The notes beneath the pieces were generated by a model. That model did not search any database and had not been told where the DNA came from. It saw only the letters and a list, made by a program, of their open reading frames with translations. From positions 155,372 to 219,371 of the forward strand of contig NZ_JMIH01000034.1 of NCBI RefSeq assembly GCF_000714815.1: 64,000 bases of DNA, given 5' to 3'. The stretch's first letter is position 1. Every line of letters starts with the position of its first letter. The translations under genes were made by a program, and so were the position numbers. Source of the DNA: Anditalea andensis. Its GTDB lineage: Bacteria; Bacteroidota; Bacteroidia; Cytophagales; Cyclobacteriaceae. Shown piece by piece: positions 16,472 through 25,806 of this stretch.

Positions 16472-19400
16472 ATGACTGAAAAATCAGAGATCGACGAAAA
16501 TATACATTGGTACAAAGATGCCATCATTTATGAATTGCACATTAAAGCTTTTTTTGATAGTAACGGGGATGGTGTCGGTGATTTTAAAGGGCTTTTAGAA
16601 AAGCTGGATTATCTGGAAGATTTAGGTATTACCGCTATATGGCTTTTGCCTTTTTACCCTTCTCCTCTACGTGATGATGGATATGACATAGCCGACTATT
16701 ATACCATTAATCCTACCTATGGTGATATTCCTATTTTCAAACAATTTGTAAAAGAAGCTCACAGAAGGGGTCTAAAGGTAATCACTGAACTGGTCATTAA
16801 CCATACATCTGATCAGCACCCATGGTTCCAAAGAGCCCGTAATGCAAAACCGGGATCAGCTTACCGGGACTATTATGTATGGAGTGATGATCCCAATAAA
16901 TATAAAGATGTAAGGATCATCTTTACAGATACGGAAACATCCAATTGGACCTGGGATCCTGTAGCCAAGCAATACTATTGGCACAGGTTTTTCTCCCATC
17001 AACCAGACCTTAACTTCGATAATCCCCAAGTACAGAAAGAAGTTTTCAAGATTATGGAATACTGGCTGAAGATGGGTGTAGATGGTTTCCGCCTCGATGC
17101 TGTCCCCTATCTTTTTGAAAGGGAAGGCACCAACTGTGAAAACCTCCCGGAAACACATAAATTCCTAAAAGAGCTTAGGGCTAAAGTGGATCAAAAGTTT
17201 GAAAACAAACTTCTGCTGGCAGAGGCTAATATGTGGCCTGAAGATTCTGCTGCCTATTTTGGTGATGGTGATGCCTGTCATATGAATTACCACTTCCCCA
17301 TCATGCCGCGAATGTTTATGGCAGTAAAAATGGAAGATCGCTATCCGATTACGGATATAATTGACCAGACTCCTGAGATCCCCGATACATGCCAATGGGC
17401 TATATTCCTCAGAAACCATGATGAACTCACCCTTGAAATGGTTACTGATGAAGAAAGGGATTATATGTACAAGATGTACACGAAGGATACACAGGCTAAG
17501 ATAAACGTCGGTATCCGACATAGGCTGGCCCCGCTTTTGGAAAATAGCAGGAGTAAGATTGAGTTGATGAATTTCCTTTTATTTTCTCTTCCTGGTACTC
17601 CTGTAATTTATTATGGAGATGAAATAGGAATGGGAGATAATTTTTATCTCGGCGATAGAGACGGGGTCCGGACACCCATGCAGTGGAATGCTAATAAGAA
17701 TGCGGGTTTCTCCGAAGCTAATCCGCACAAACTTTACCTTCCCGTCATCATTGATCCTGAGTACAGGTATGAATCCATTAATGTGGAATCTCAGCAGGTC
17801 AATCCTTCATCACTGCTATGGTGGATGAAAAGGATCATCAATATGAGAAAGCAACATTTGGCCTTCGGTAGAGGGGATATTAAATTCCTGTCTCCTGCCA
17901 ATCCTAAAGTATTGGCGTTTACCAGAAGTTTTCAGGACGAAACCATTTTGGTTCTGGCTAATCTATCAAGGTTCCCCCAAGCAGCTGAACTGGATTTACA
18001 GGACTATGAAGATTCTACCCCGGTAGAGATGTTCAGCCACAATAAATTCCCTAGGGTTACAGAGCGGCCATACTTATTCACCATGGGTCCGCATGGATAT
18101 TATTGGTTTACCCTGGAAAAAGAGAAAAACTTCCCAGATGAAAAAAATCAGCCTCAGATCACCGTCAAAACCTGGAAAGAACTTTTTGAGTCTAAAGCCA
18201 TACAACAATTGGAAAGCAAAATATTGCCCAATTACATTAAAGAATGCAGGTGGTTTGGTAGTAAATCTAGGATTATTAAGACCATTAAGGTAAAGGAATC
18301 CATAGATGTAAAAGAAAAAAATATAGATGCCAAATGGCTGATTTTAGATGTTCAGTTTACCGAAGGCATAGGAGAAACTTATCAACTTCCTGTTACCTAT
18401 CTGGAAACACAACATGAGGATGATTATCGGAATATAGATAAAAGGGGTGTTTTAGGAAAACTTACCATAGGCCAGGACGATGCTATACTGATAGATGCCA
18501 CCTATAATGAGTTTTTTAGAAATATCCTTTTTGAAAACTTGCGAAGAGGGAAAAAGCTAAAAGGCAATTCTGATAACTTACTGTTTCAGGCATCAACAAA
18601 GGCTAATCTAAAAGATGAAACGGAAGTCTATTCCAAAATTCTGAGTGCAGAACAAAGCAACACCTCTATCATTTATAACGGTAAATATTTTATGAAACTA
18701 TATCGTAAAATAGACAATACCATTAATTCTGATCTGGAAATTACCCGATATCTAACCGAAAAAGCCAACTTCAAAAATGTTCCGGCATATCTAGGTGACA
18801 TCAGTCTGGTACATAAGGACCAATCAGAATCTTTGTTGGCAATGATGCAGGAAGCCGTACCTAATCAAGGGGATGCATGGACCTATACTAAAGATGCCCT
18901 GCAAACCTATTTTGACAATGTACTGGTTTTACCAAAGACTGAAAAAGCCCCTACCCTTTCGGAAGACATATCCATCCCTATGCACTTTTCAGACATGTCA
19001 AATACATTGAAGGACTTAGTGGGAGGTATATTTTCAGAAAGGATGTCTCTTTTGGGAAAAAGAACCGGGGAAATGCACCAAGCATTGGTAGGACCTTCAG
19101 AAGATAAGGATTTTGAACCTGAAGCATTTTCGCTGCATTATCAGCGTTCTTTGTATTCATCACTTCAATCTTTGACTCGAGGTTCATTCCAGAGTTTGAA
19201 AGATAATCTTCATAAACTGCCAGAACACGTAAAAGCGGAAGCCGAAGAAGTGTTGGGTATGAAAGAAGAAGTACTCAATGCCTTTAAAAGAATTTTTGCT
19301 CATAAAATTACTACTTTAAAAATCAGACTACATGGAGATTATCACCTAGGGCAGGTTTTATGGACAGGTAAAGATTTTGTCATTATAGATTTTGAAGGAG

Positions 19401-19786
19401 AACCAGCCAGAGCTTATAGCGAAAGAAGGCTAAAAAGGTCTCCTGTAAGAGATGTGGCAGGTATGATACGGTCACTGCACTATGCTTCCTACTCTACGGT
19501 CCTACAGGATGAATATGTAAATGCACGCAAAGAAGATGACCTCAAAGGATGGGCAGAGGTTTGGTTTCAGAATGTAACCAAAATTTATCTTCAAGGATAT
19601 CTTGATCAGGTAAAAGGCACCGACCTGATGCCAGAGGAAGAAGGAGATTTCAAAATATTGCTAGAAACATTCCTACTCGAAAAAGCAGTTTATGAACTGG
19701 CTTATGAATTAAATAGCAGGCCTGACTGGGTGCTAATCCCACTGAGAGGCATCAAAACCATTCTAAACAGATTTAAAAATGAGTAA
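16472..19786 (+). CDS. treS: Trehalose synthase-maltokinase fusion protein
   Basis: 1104 residues in two enzymes. Residues about 1-560 are GH13 trehalose synthase (maltose alpha-glucosyltransferase): WYKDAIIYELHIKAFFDSNGDGVGDF, nucleophile Asp in VDGFRLDAVPYLFEREGTNCEN, Glu in LLLAEANMWPED and Asp in RNHDELTLEMV. Residues about 565-1104 are a maltokinase: KECRWFGSKSR opens it, LRLHGDYHLGQVL is the kinase catalytic loop and IDFEGEPARAY the metal-binding segment. The protein can turn trehalose into maltose and phosphorylate it to maltose 1-phosphate, the GlgE substrate. TreS-Pep2 fusions are known in several phyla. Its stop overlaps the glgB start by 8 bp, which suggests translational coupling. 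Confidence 0.95.
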   Translation: MTEKSEIDENIHWYKDAIIYELHIKAFFDSNGDGVGDFKGLLEKLDYLEDLGITAIWLLPFYPSPLRDDGYDIADYYTINPTYGDIPIFKQFVKEAHRRGLKVITELVINHTSDQHPWFQRARNAKPGSAYRDYYVWSDDPNKYKDVRIIFTDTETSNWTWDPVAKQYYWHRFFSHQPDLNFDNPQVQKEVFKIMEYWLKMGVDGFRLDAVPYLFEREGTNCENLPETHKFLKELRAKVDQKFENKLLLAEANMWPEDSAAYFGDGDACHMNYHFPIMPRMFMAVKMEDRYPITDIIDQTPEIPDTCQWAIFLRNHDELTLEMVTDEERDYMYKMYTKDTQAKINVGIRHRLAPLLENSRSKIELMNFLLFSLPGTPVIYYGDEIGMGDNFYLGDRDGVRTPMQWNANKNAGFSEANPHKLYLPVIIDPEYRYESINVESQQVNPSSLLWWMKRIINMRKQHLAFGRGDIKFLSPANPKVLAFTRSFQDETILVLANLSRFPQAAELDLQDYEDSTPVEMFSHNKFPRVTERPYLFTMGPHGYYWFTLEKEKNFPDEKNQPQITVKTWKELFESKAIQQLESKILPNYIKECRWFGSKSRIIKTIKVKESIDVKEKNIDAKWLILDVQFTEGIGETYQLPVTYLETQHEDDYRNIDKRGVLGKLTIGQDDAILIDATYNEFFRNILFENLRRGKKLKGNSDNLLFQASTKANLKDETEVYSKILSAEQSNTSIIYNGKYFMKLYRKIDNTINSDLEITRYLTEKANFKNVPAYLGDISLVHKDQSESLLAMMQEAVPNQGDAWTYTKDALQTYFDNVLVLPKTEKAPTLSEDISIPMHFSDMSNTLKDLVGGIFSERMSLLGKRTGEMHQALVGPSEDKDFEPEAFSLHYQRSLYSSLQSLTRGSFQSLKDNLHKLPEHVKAEAEEVLGMKEEVLNAFKRIFAHKITTLKIRLHGDYHLGQVLWTGKDFVIIDFEGEPARAYSERRLKRSPVRDVAGMIRSLHYASYSTVLQDEYVNARKEDDLKGWAEVWFQNVTKIYLQGYLDQVKGTDLMPEEEGDFKILLETFLLEKAVYELAYELNSRPDWVLIPLRGIKTILNRFKNE

Positions 19787-21881
19787 GACAAAAAATAATA
19801 TTAAACCGGGTTCAGATATAGAAAATGCCGAAGGTACTTTATTTACGGATTTAGACCTTCACCTTTTTAGAGAAGGAAAACATTTCCGGCTGTACAATAA
19901 GCTGGGATCCCATCCAATGAAACATCATGGAAACCAGGGGACCTATTTTGCCCTGTGGGCACCTAATGCTTCCTATATTTCTGTCATTGGTGATTTTAAC
20001 GGCTGGGATAGAGGCCGCAATCCCATGAATGTACGCCACGATGGTTCAGGTATATGGGAACTGTTTATTCCGGAAATAGGAAACGGCACTCTATATAAAT
20101 ACTTTATAAAATCACATAATGGCTATGAAGTGGAAAAAGGTGACCCTTATGCCCTTATGTGGGAAACCCCACCCAATACTGCTTCAGTGGTATGGTCCGA
20201 AAACTATGAATGGAAGGACAAAAGCTGGCTGACAGCACGCGATAAAGCGGCTCAAAAAGCTCAGCCATACTCGGTTTATGAAATGCATTTAGGTTCATGG
20301 AAAAGAGTACCGGAAGAAGAGAACAGATCACTATCCTATTTGGAACTGGCAGAATCCCTTCCAGCCTACCTGGAAGAAATGGGATTTACCCATGTAGAAT
20401 TTATGCCGGTCATGGAGCATCCTTTCTTCGGTTCATGGGGATATCAGGTGACAGGATACTTTGCCCCCTCCAGCAGGTTCGGTACACCTGAGGAATTTAT
20501 GTATCTGATAGATGTACTGCACCAAAAAGGAATAGGGGTAATACTAGATTGGGTGCCCTCCCATTTTCCATCAGATATGCACGGGTTACATTATTTTGAT
20601 GGGACATTCTTATATGAACATGAAGATCCGCGCAAGGGGTACCATCCAGATTGGAAAAGCTATATTTTTAACTATGGAAGAAATGAGGTTAAATCATTTT
20701 TGATCAGTAATGCCCTCTTCTGGCTGGATCGCTTCCATATAGATGGTCTTCGGGTAGATGCTGTAGCGTCCATGCTCTATTTGAATTATTCTAGGGAAGA
20801 AGGTCAATGGGAGCCTAATGAATTTGGCGGCCAGGAAAACCTGGAAGCCATCAGGTTCTTAAGGGAATTTAATGAACATGTCTATAAAGAATACCCTGAT
20901 GTGGTCACTATAGCAGAAGAGTCCACTGCTTATCCTAAGGTATCCCGACCCACATACGATGACGGCCTCGGGTTTGGCATGAAGTGGATGATGGGTTGGA
21001 TGCATGATACCATTAAATATTTTGAACTGGAACCCATCCACCGGCAGCACCACCAGGGCACCATCACATTTAGTCTATGTTATGCATTTAGCGAAAACTT
21101 TATGCTTCCTTTCTCTCATGATGAAGTAGTATATGGTAAAAAACCTATGATCCTTAAAATGCCGGGAGATGAATGGCAAAAATTTGCTAATCTACGGGCG
21201 ATGTATGCTTATATGTATGCTCATCCAGGTAATAAGTTGCTTTTTATGGGGGGCGAATTTGGCCAGATTACAGAATGGAACCATGACAGCAGTCTAGATT
21301 GGCATTACTCAGATCTTCCTTATCATAAAGGTGTATTTAATACCGTAAAGCGGCTTAACCATATCTTTAAGGCAGAACCTGCCTTGTATGAGTATAATTT
21401 CGAAGAAAGAGGTTTTGAGTGGATAGATACACAGGATACCGCCAGTAGCGTGCTGTCATTTCTAAGAAAGGGAGAGCATGCTGAAGATGATATACTAGTT
21501 GTCTGTAATTTCACACCCGTACACCGCCAAAATTATAGAATAGGAGTACCTGCTACCGGTAAATGGAGGGAAATCTTTAACAGTGATCTGGAAGAATTTG
21601 GAGGAAGTAATCAGTATAATTCGGGTACTATAGAGGCGGATGAATATGCCATGCATGGAAAAAGCCATTCCATATCTATGAACCTGTCGCCATTAGCGGT
21701 TCATTTCCTTAAACTGGATACACCGCCAAAGGTAAAGGTGGCAGCAAAAAAAGCGGTAAAAAAAATAGCTGATGAAACAGCCGCCATTGCGGAAGCAACT
21801 ATGGATCAGGTAAATTTAATTCAAGCAGAAAAAAAAGGCAAGACTACTAAAAAAGAAAAAAAACAGAAAGTGGTAGAATAG
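19779..21881 (+). CDS. glgB: 1,4-alpha-glucan branching enzyme with Lys-rich tail
   Basis: 700 residues. A CBM48 domain (TYFALWAPNASYISVIGDFNGWDRGRNPM) leads into the GH13 barrel: Asp in IDGLRVDAVASMLYLNYSR, Glu in VTIAEESTAYPKVSRP and Asp in PFSHDEVVYGKKPM. The enzyme introduces alpha-1,6 branches into the glucan that GlgE elongates. Residues after about 655 (KVKVAAKKAVKKIADE to the end) form a Lys/Ala-rich, histone-tail-like extension not needed for the GH13 fold. The first ATG overlaps the end of treS by 8 bp. A strong terminator follows, so glgE-treS-glgB is one transcript. Confidence 0.95.
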   Translation: MSKTKNNIKPGSDIENAEGTLFTDLDLHLFREGKHFRLYNKLGSHPMKHHGNQGTYFALWAPNASYISVIGDFNGWDRGRNPMNVRHDGSGIWELFIPEIGNGTLYKYFIKSHNGYEVEKGDPYALMWETPPNTASVVWSENYEWKDKSWLTARDKAAQKAQPYSVYEMHLGSWKRVPEEENRSLSYLELAESLPAYLEEMGFTHVEFMPVMEHPFFGSWGYQVTGYFAPSSRFGTPEEFMYLIDVLHQKGIGVILDWVPSHFPSDMHGLHYFDGTFLYEHEDPRKGYHPDWKSYIFNYGRNEVKSFLISNALFWLDRFHIDGLRVDAVASMLYLNYSREEGQWEPNEFGGQENLEAIRFLREFNEHVYKEYPDVVTIAEESTAYPKVSRPTYDDGLGFGMKWMMGWMHDTIKYFELEPIHRQHHQGTITFSLCYAFSENFMLPFSHDEVVYGKKPMILKMPGDEWQKFANLRAMYAYMYAHPGNKLLFMGGEFGQITEWNHDSSLDWHYSDLPYHKGVFNTVKRLNHIFKAEPALYEYNFEERGFEWIDTQDTASSVLSFLRKGEHAEDDILVVCNFTPVHRQNYRIGVPATGKWREIFNSDLEEFGGSNQYNSGTIEADEYAMHGKSHSISMNLSPLAVHFLKLDTPPKVKVAAKKAVKKIADETAAIAEATMDQVNLIQAEKKGKTTKKEKKQKVVE

Positions 21882-21908
21882 TCTTTCTTAATAAACTAAA
21901 AGTGTATC

Positions 21909-21938
21909 AGGCAGGGATCGGTTCCCTGCCTTTTTTTT
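21909..21938 (+). terminator. Rho-independent terminator of the glgE-treS-glgB operon
   Basis: A perfect 9-bp GC-rich stem (AGGCAGGGA with TCCCTGCCT, 21909-21917 and 21923-21931), a 5-nt loop and a run of eight T lie 28 bp after the glgB stop codon. Confidence 0.9.
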
Positions 21939-22128
21939 GTCCATTTGCCAGATAGTGAGATCTGGATGCATCAAAAAACTTAGATTTCACCTATTTAATT
22001 GTTGTTACGATTTAAAGCATTCATAACCTTTTTTCAGTAAACCCTCCTACTACAGGATACTTGGGAGGATTTATAAGTATATTTTATGATATCTTAATTC
22101 CAATTTGTACCATATACCCAAAAAAACC

Positions 22129-23505
22129 ATGGATCCAATTACTCCTACCCTCTCTAGAAGAAGCTTTATCACTAAGACTAGTCTACTTACTACGGGAACC
22201 ATTTTTATGTCCGGAATAGCTGAAGCCTTAAATTTATGGGACCGACCTAATGAAAAAATGAAAGTCGCCATGGTAGGTACCGGAGTAAGGGGTGTGAATA
22301 TGTTTGGCAGGGACATCAAAAATGAATATCCTGATCAGATCACCTTTGTTGGATTAAGTGACATCAATCCCGGAAGATTAAAATTTGCTCAAACATATAT
22401 AGGTGTAGATTGCCCTACTTTTCTCAGCTTTGATGAGATGATGGCACAGACCAAGCCAGATGTCCTTATAGTCACCACTGTAGATAATACCCATCACGAA
22501 TTTATCATTAAAGGTCTGGAATATGGAGCCAATGTCATCACAGAAAAACCTATGACAACAGATGAGTTTAAATGTCAGGCAATTTTGGATGCAGAGCGGA
22601 AATCTGATAAAAAAGTTATCGTTACTTTTAACTACCGCTATTCACCCCATAGACAAAAAATGTACGAAATGCTCAGGGCAGGTGAAATCGGAGCGCTCAC
22701 TTCTGTAGATTTCCACTGGTACCTGGACACATCCCATGGGGCTGATTATTTCCGAAGATGGCACGGCTACAGGGAAAAAGGAGGTACACTATTAGTTCAT
22801 AAAAGCACCCATCATTTTGACTTATTGAACTGGTGGATCGATTCTGATCCTGAAGAAGTTTTTGCCTATGGAGATTTGGAGCTGTACGGAAAAAATGGGC
22901 CGTTCCGTCATACACACTGCAGGCCCTGTCCCCATAAAAACGATTGTGACTTCTACTGGGACATTACAAAAAGCCAGCACATGATCGATCTATATGTAGA
23001 TAATGAGAAACACGATGGCTACCTAAGAGACGGATGTGTATATAGAGAAGACCTTGATATCTATGATAAAATGGCAGTGCAGATCAGATATATGAACGGC
23101 GTCCAGGTAAGTTATTCGTTGACCACCTACTCTCCCTACGAAGGATACCGCATAGCCTTTAATGGTACCAAAGGCCGTATAGAGGCTTGGATAAAAGAAA
23201 AGCAGCCCTGGCAAGAACCTGAGAAAGATGAAATCAGGTTGACCAAAAATTTCGGAAAAACTGAAATCATATCCGTTCCCCATGGTCCAGGTGGACATGG
23301 GGGCGGCGATGTCCGGTTGAAGGATAAATTGTTTAAAGATCCAAATCTGCCAGATCCCGCCAGGCAGTCAGCAGGAACCCGGGATGGCGCATTGTCAATA
23401 TTAGTAGGCATAGCCGCGCGAAACAGTATAGAAACAGGTAAGCCTGTTCGGATACAGGAACTTACTGATATTTCACTCCAAAAAACAGGAAGGGGTTTTG
23501 GCTGA
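22129..23505 (+). CDS. Gfo/Idh/MocA family oxidoreductase with Tat signal
   Basis: About 458 residues from the ATG at 22129; an upstream ATG at 22105 would only lengthen the leader. The N-terminus carries a twin-arginine signal (SRRSFITKTSLL plus a hydrophobic stretch). The Rossmann motif VAMVGTGVRGVNMFGRD follows, and then the cofactor/substrate element VITEKPMTTDEFKC, whose EKP triplet is the family hallmark. A CxxCPxxxxC-like cluster (HCRPCPHKNDCDFYWD, about 275) is present. Such exported members act on sugars or inositols in the periplasm, often as NAD-dependent oxidoreductases or glycosidases; the substrate is unknown. The gene is separated from the glucan operon by a terminator. Confidence 0.88.
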   Translation: MDPITPTLSRRSFITKTSLLTTGTIFMSGIAEALNLWDRPNEKMKVAMVGTGVRGVNMFGRDIKNEYPDQITFVGLSDINPGRLKFAQTYIGVDCPTFLSFDEMMAQTKPDVLIVTTVDNTHHEFIIKGLEYGANVITEKPMTTDEFKCQAILDAERKSDKKVIVTFNYRYSPHRQKMYEMLRAGEIGALTSVDFHWYLDTSHGADYFRRWHGYREKGGTLLVHKSTHHFDLLNWWIDSDPEEVFAYGDLELYGKNGPFRHTHCRPCPHKNDCDFYWDITKSQHMIDLYVDNEKHDGYLRDGCVYREDLDIYDKMAVQIRYMNGVQVSYSLTTYSPYEGYRIAFNGTKGRIEAWIKEKQPWQEPEKDEIRLTKNFGKTEIISVPHGPGGHGGGDVRLKDKLFKDPNLPDPARQSAGTRDGALSILVGIAARNSIETGKPVRIQELTDISLQKTGRGFG

Positions 23506-23585
23506 TATTACGCCGGAGCATTCAGCTAAGGGATGATTTATGCTAATACGCCAAAATCCTATCTGAAGCAGCATATTTCTAACAA

Positions 23586-24536
23586 TTAATGCTCTGTTAT
23601 ATCAAGTTTAATATGATGATTCTGCTTGATATTCATTCTAATCACCCCTCCTATAGGCAGTGTAAATTTAGGATCAGACTTTATAAAATTCACATTTGCT
23701 AAAACAGGTATTTTAGCTAGGCAGACATTGTCATAGATAATTTTTTTCACCTGATGGGGGGAAATACCAGTGCCTTCAATAGCACCGATGATCAGACCAT
23801 TAAGGTTTGTCCCACCTTTTGTATTTATCAGCATTTGAATATTATTTTTAAGTCCTTGAAGGTCTTTAAAATCATTTCCATCTATAAATACAATATTTCC
23901 GCTGTAATCATAACTACCGTTAAAAGTTAAAGCCATAATATCTGCCGTGCAATTCCCCACAATCATAAATTTACCTTCGGCCATACCCTCCTGAATCACC
24001 CATATTTCATTTTTCCTGATTTGATATTTACCATTACCGTAATAGGAGGAAGGAAAAATTCTAATCGTAGCATCTACCATGAGAATTTCCGTCATAGCCC
24101 TTAAACATTCTTCTCTCAAGTCACACCTTCCCAGCATGCTTAAATTGGGTCCGTAGTAGTTTATCAAACCAGTTTTCTGATACAAATAGAGAGATAGCAA
24201 AGGAGCCTCAGCCATCCCGAAAATGATCTTTGGGTTTGTCATAATGGCTTCATAATCAATTCGTCTAAACTGATGATCATTATCTATACCGGTGGCTAAC
24301 AGCAGTCCATGTATATCCGGATCCATAATGGCCTGATTAAAGTCCTCTGCCCAATTACCTGGAAATGTCGCCTTCGGATCACTGAAACTAATATCAAGTC
24401 CTACGTTTTCCAGAGAAACAACCGCATTATGTACCACCTCAGTACATGGTTTTACTTTAGCTGAGGGGAATATAACCCTTATGCGCTGTCCAAATTTTAG
24501 TTTTGGAGGAGTGATGGTGCTCATTGATGATAACAT
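23586..24536 (-). CDS. Peptidase S66 (LD-carboxypeptidase)-like protein lacking the catalytic triad
   Basis: 316 residues, the normal length of LdcA/MccF-type S66 proteins. The fold markers are present: GQRIRVIFPSAKV at the start, the segment DPDIHGLLLATGIDNDHQFRRIDYEAI, NPKIIFGMAEAP, KTGLINYYGP and PKFTLPIGGVIRM. However, the nucleophile motif GYSD reads GMAE (107-110, Ser to Ala109). The Glu of the F-L-E-D motif reads FIDG (Asp219), and the F-G-H motif reads FIK (Lys286). All three catalytic positions therefore appear replaced. Either it is a non-catalytic, perhaps binding or regulatory, member or it uses other residues. It is monocistronic and leftward; a second ATG lies at 24524. Confidence 0.8.
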   Translation of the reverse strand: MLSSMSTITPPKLKFGQRIRVIFPSAKVKPCTEVVHNAVVSLENVGLDISFSDPKATFPGNWAEDFNQAIMDPDIHGLLLATGIDNDHQFRRIDYEAIMTNPKIIFGMAEAPLLSLYLYQKTGLINYYGPNLSMLGRCDLREECLRAMTEILMVDATIRIFPSSYYGNGKYQIRKNEIWVIQEGMAEGKFMIVGNCTADIMALTFNGSYDYSGNIVFIDGNDFKDLQGLKNNIQMLINTKGGTNLNGLIIGAIEGTGISPHQVKKIIYDNVCLAKIPVLANVNFIKSDPKFTLPIGGVIRMNIKQNHHIKLDITEH

Positions 24537-24695
24537 ATTAAAATTTTCATATTAAAAATATGATTTATATAAATAACGTACAAAAAATACCCTTCGTGTC
24601 TAATAGGGCTTTAAAATTCATAGTTTTTATATTAAAGCTGCAAGGGATAAATTGAGTATGTCATCACCTCAGATCCCCTTACTTTTATAATCCCG

Positions 24696-24703
24696 TATAT
24701 TTG
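24696..24703 (+). promoter_or_regulatory. Candidate -7 box upstream of the DUF2490 gene
   Basis: TATATTTG matches TAnnTTTG exactly. It lies so close to the ATG at 24717 that transcription would start near that codon. This favours the downstream ATG at 24759 as the true start. Confidence 0.4.
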
Positions 24704-24758
24704 TTATTTTTGCCCAATGGCTTTTAATCATATAAGAATAAGCTCAGTGTTTACCATC

Positions 24759-25496
24759 ATGTCAACTAAGGTAGGATTATGGCTGGTTACTTTTTATTTG
24801 ATCATTTGTTCCACTAAGGCACAAAATATCACCCATGAAGGTGAAGTGTGGGGTGGATATATTTCCTCTATAGGAATAACAGACAAGTGGTCCATTTGGA
24901 ATGATTTCCATTATGTAACCAATACATTTTTTGTTTCCAGACATGGATTGACCTATTATCCGACTTCCAAGATCGATATTACTGCAGGTTATGCCTATGT
25001 CATCACCAACACCGAATTTTCAGATCAGCTGATCAGACCGGAAAACAGGCTATGGGGCCAAGCGGTAGCACGTTTTCCACTTTCAAGCAGACTCAGATTA
25101 CAAGTGAGGTATAGACATGATTATAGGGCCAGAAAGCAAATTATAAATGACCAGGTTATTGATTCAAGAATTAATTACCATAGGTCTAGGATTATGAGTG
25201 CTCTTCGCTATAACATCAAGACGTATTCTAATGGTAATCAATGGCATATTGATGTAATGGATGAATTTCTTTACGATATAGGAACAAAGGTGAATAATGG
25301 TGTAGACCAAAATCGACTGTATTTATTAAATGGGATCACAGGAAATAATTATACATTTTTGGCAGGTTACCATCTACGTGCTATCCCTACAGGCCCAGGC
25401 CAACTTACCTTCAGGCATGGCCTTACTGTATGGTTTATCCATTATATAGATTTCAAAAGAAAAATAAAAACTGATCAAATGGCTCAGTATTTTTAA
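24759..25496 (+). CDS. DUF2490 domain-containing outer-membrane protein
   Basis: About 245 residues from the ATG at 24759. This start gives a clean signal peptide (MSTKVGLWLVTFYLIICSTKAQ) and is consistent with the promoter box at 24696; an ATG at 24717 is the alternative. The mature protein shows the DUF2490 pattern: EGEVWGGYISSIGITDKWSIWNDFHYV, RHGLTYYPTSKIDITAGYAYV, ENRLWGQAVARFP and LRLQVRYRHDYRAR, all amphipathic beta strands of a small barrel, ending FIHYIDFKRKIK. The family is abundant in Bacteroidota and its function is unknown. It is monocistronic. Confidence 0.82.
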   Translation: MSTKVGLWLVTFYLIICSTKAQNITHEGEVWGGYISSIGITDKWSIWNDFHYVTNTFFVSRHGLTYYPTSKIDITAGYAYVITNTEFSDQLIRPENRLWGQAVARFPLSSRLRLQVRYRHDYRARKQIINDQVIDSRINYHRSRIMSALRYNIKTYSNGNQWHIDVMDEFLYDIGTKVNNGVDQNRLYLLNGITGNNYTFLAGYHLRAIPTGPGQLTFRHGLTVWFIHYIDFKRKIKTDQMAQYF

Positions 25497-25806
25497 AGAT
25501 CCCTGCATCAGGCCAGTCTTAAAATGCCCTGCCGAGGTAAGTGATGTATTTATGCTTTTGTTTAAAACATTTAAAAAATAATACCAGGTTTAGTAATATC
25601 CATTACCCTCAGTTCGGTAAGAAAAATATTTAAAAAATATTTTAATGAAACCATAATTTACAGTAAATTATCCGTTTATTATCAGATTTCATGGGTATTT
25701 TAAGGTGCCATCTAGGGGATTTACAGGGTATGGGATAAAACAAGAGGCAGTAATTCTTATCCATAAAATATAACCCTGTCCCATGTTTAACCTGAATATA
25801 AATCCA

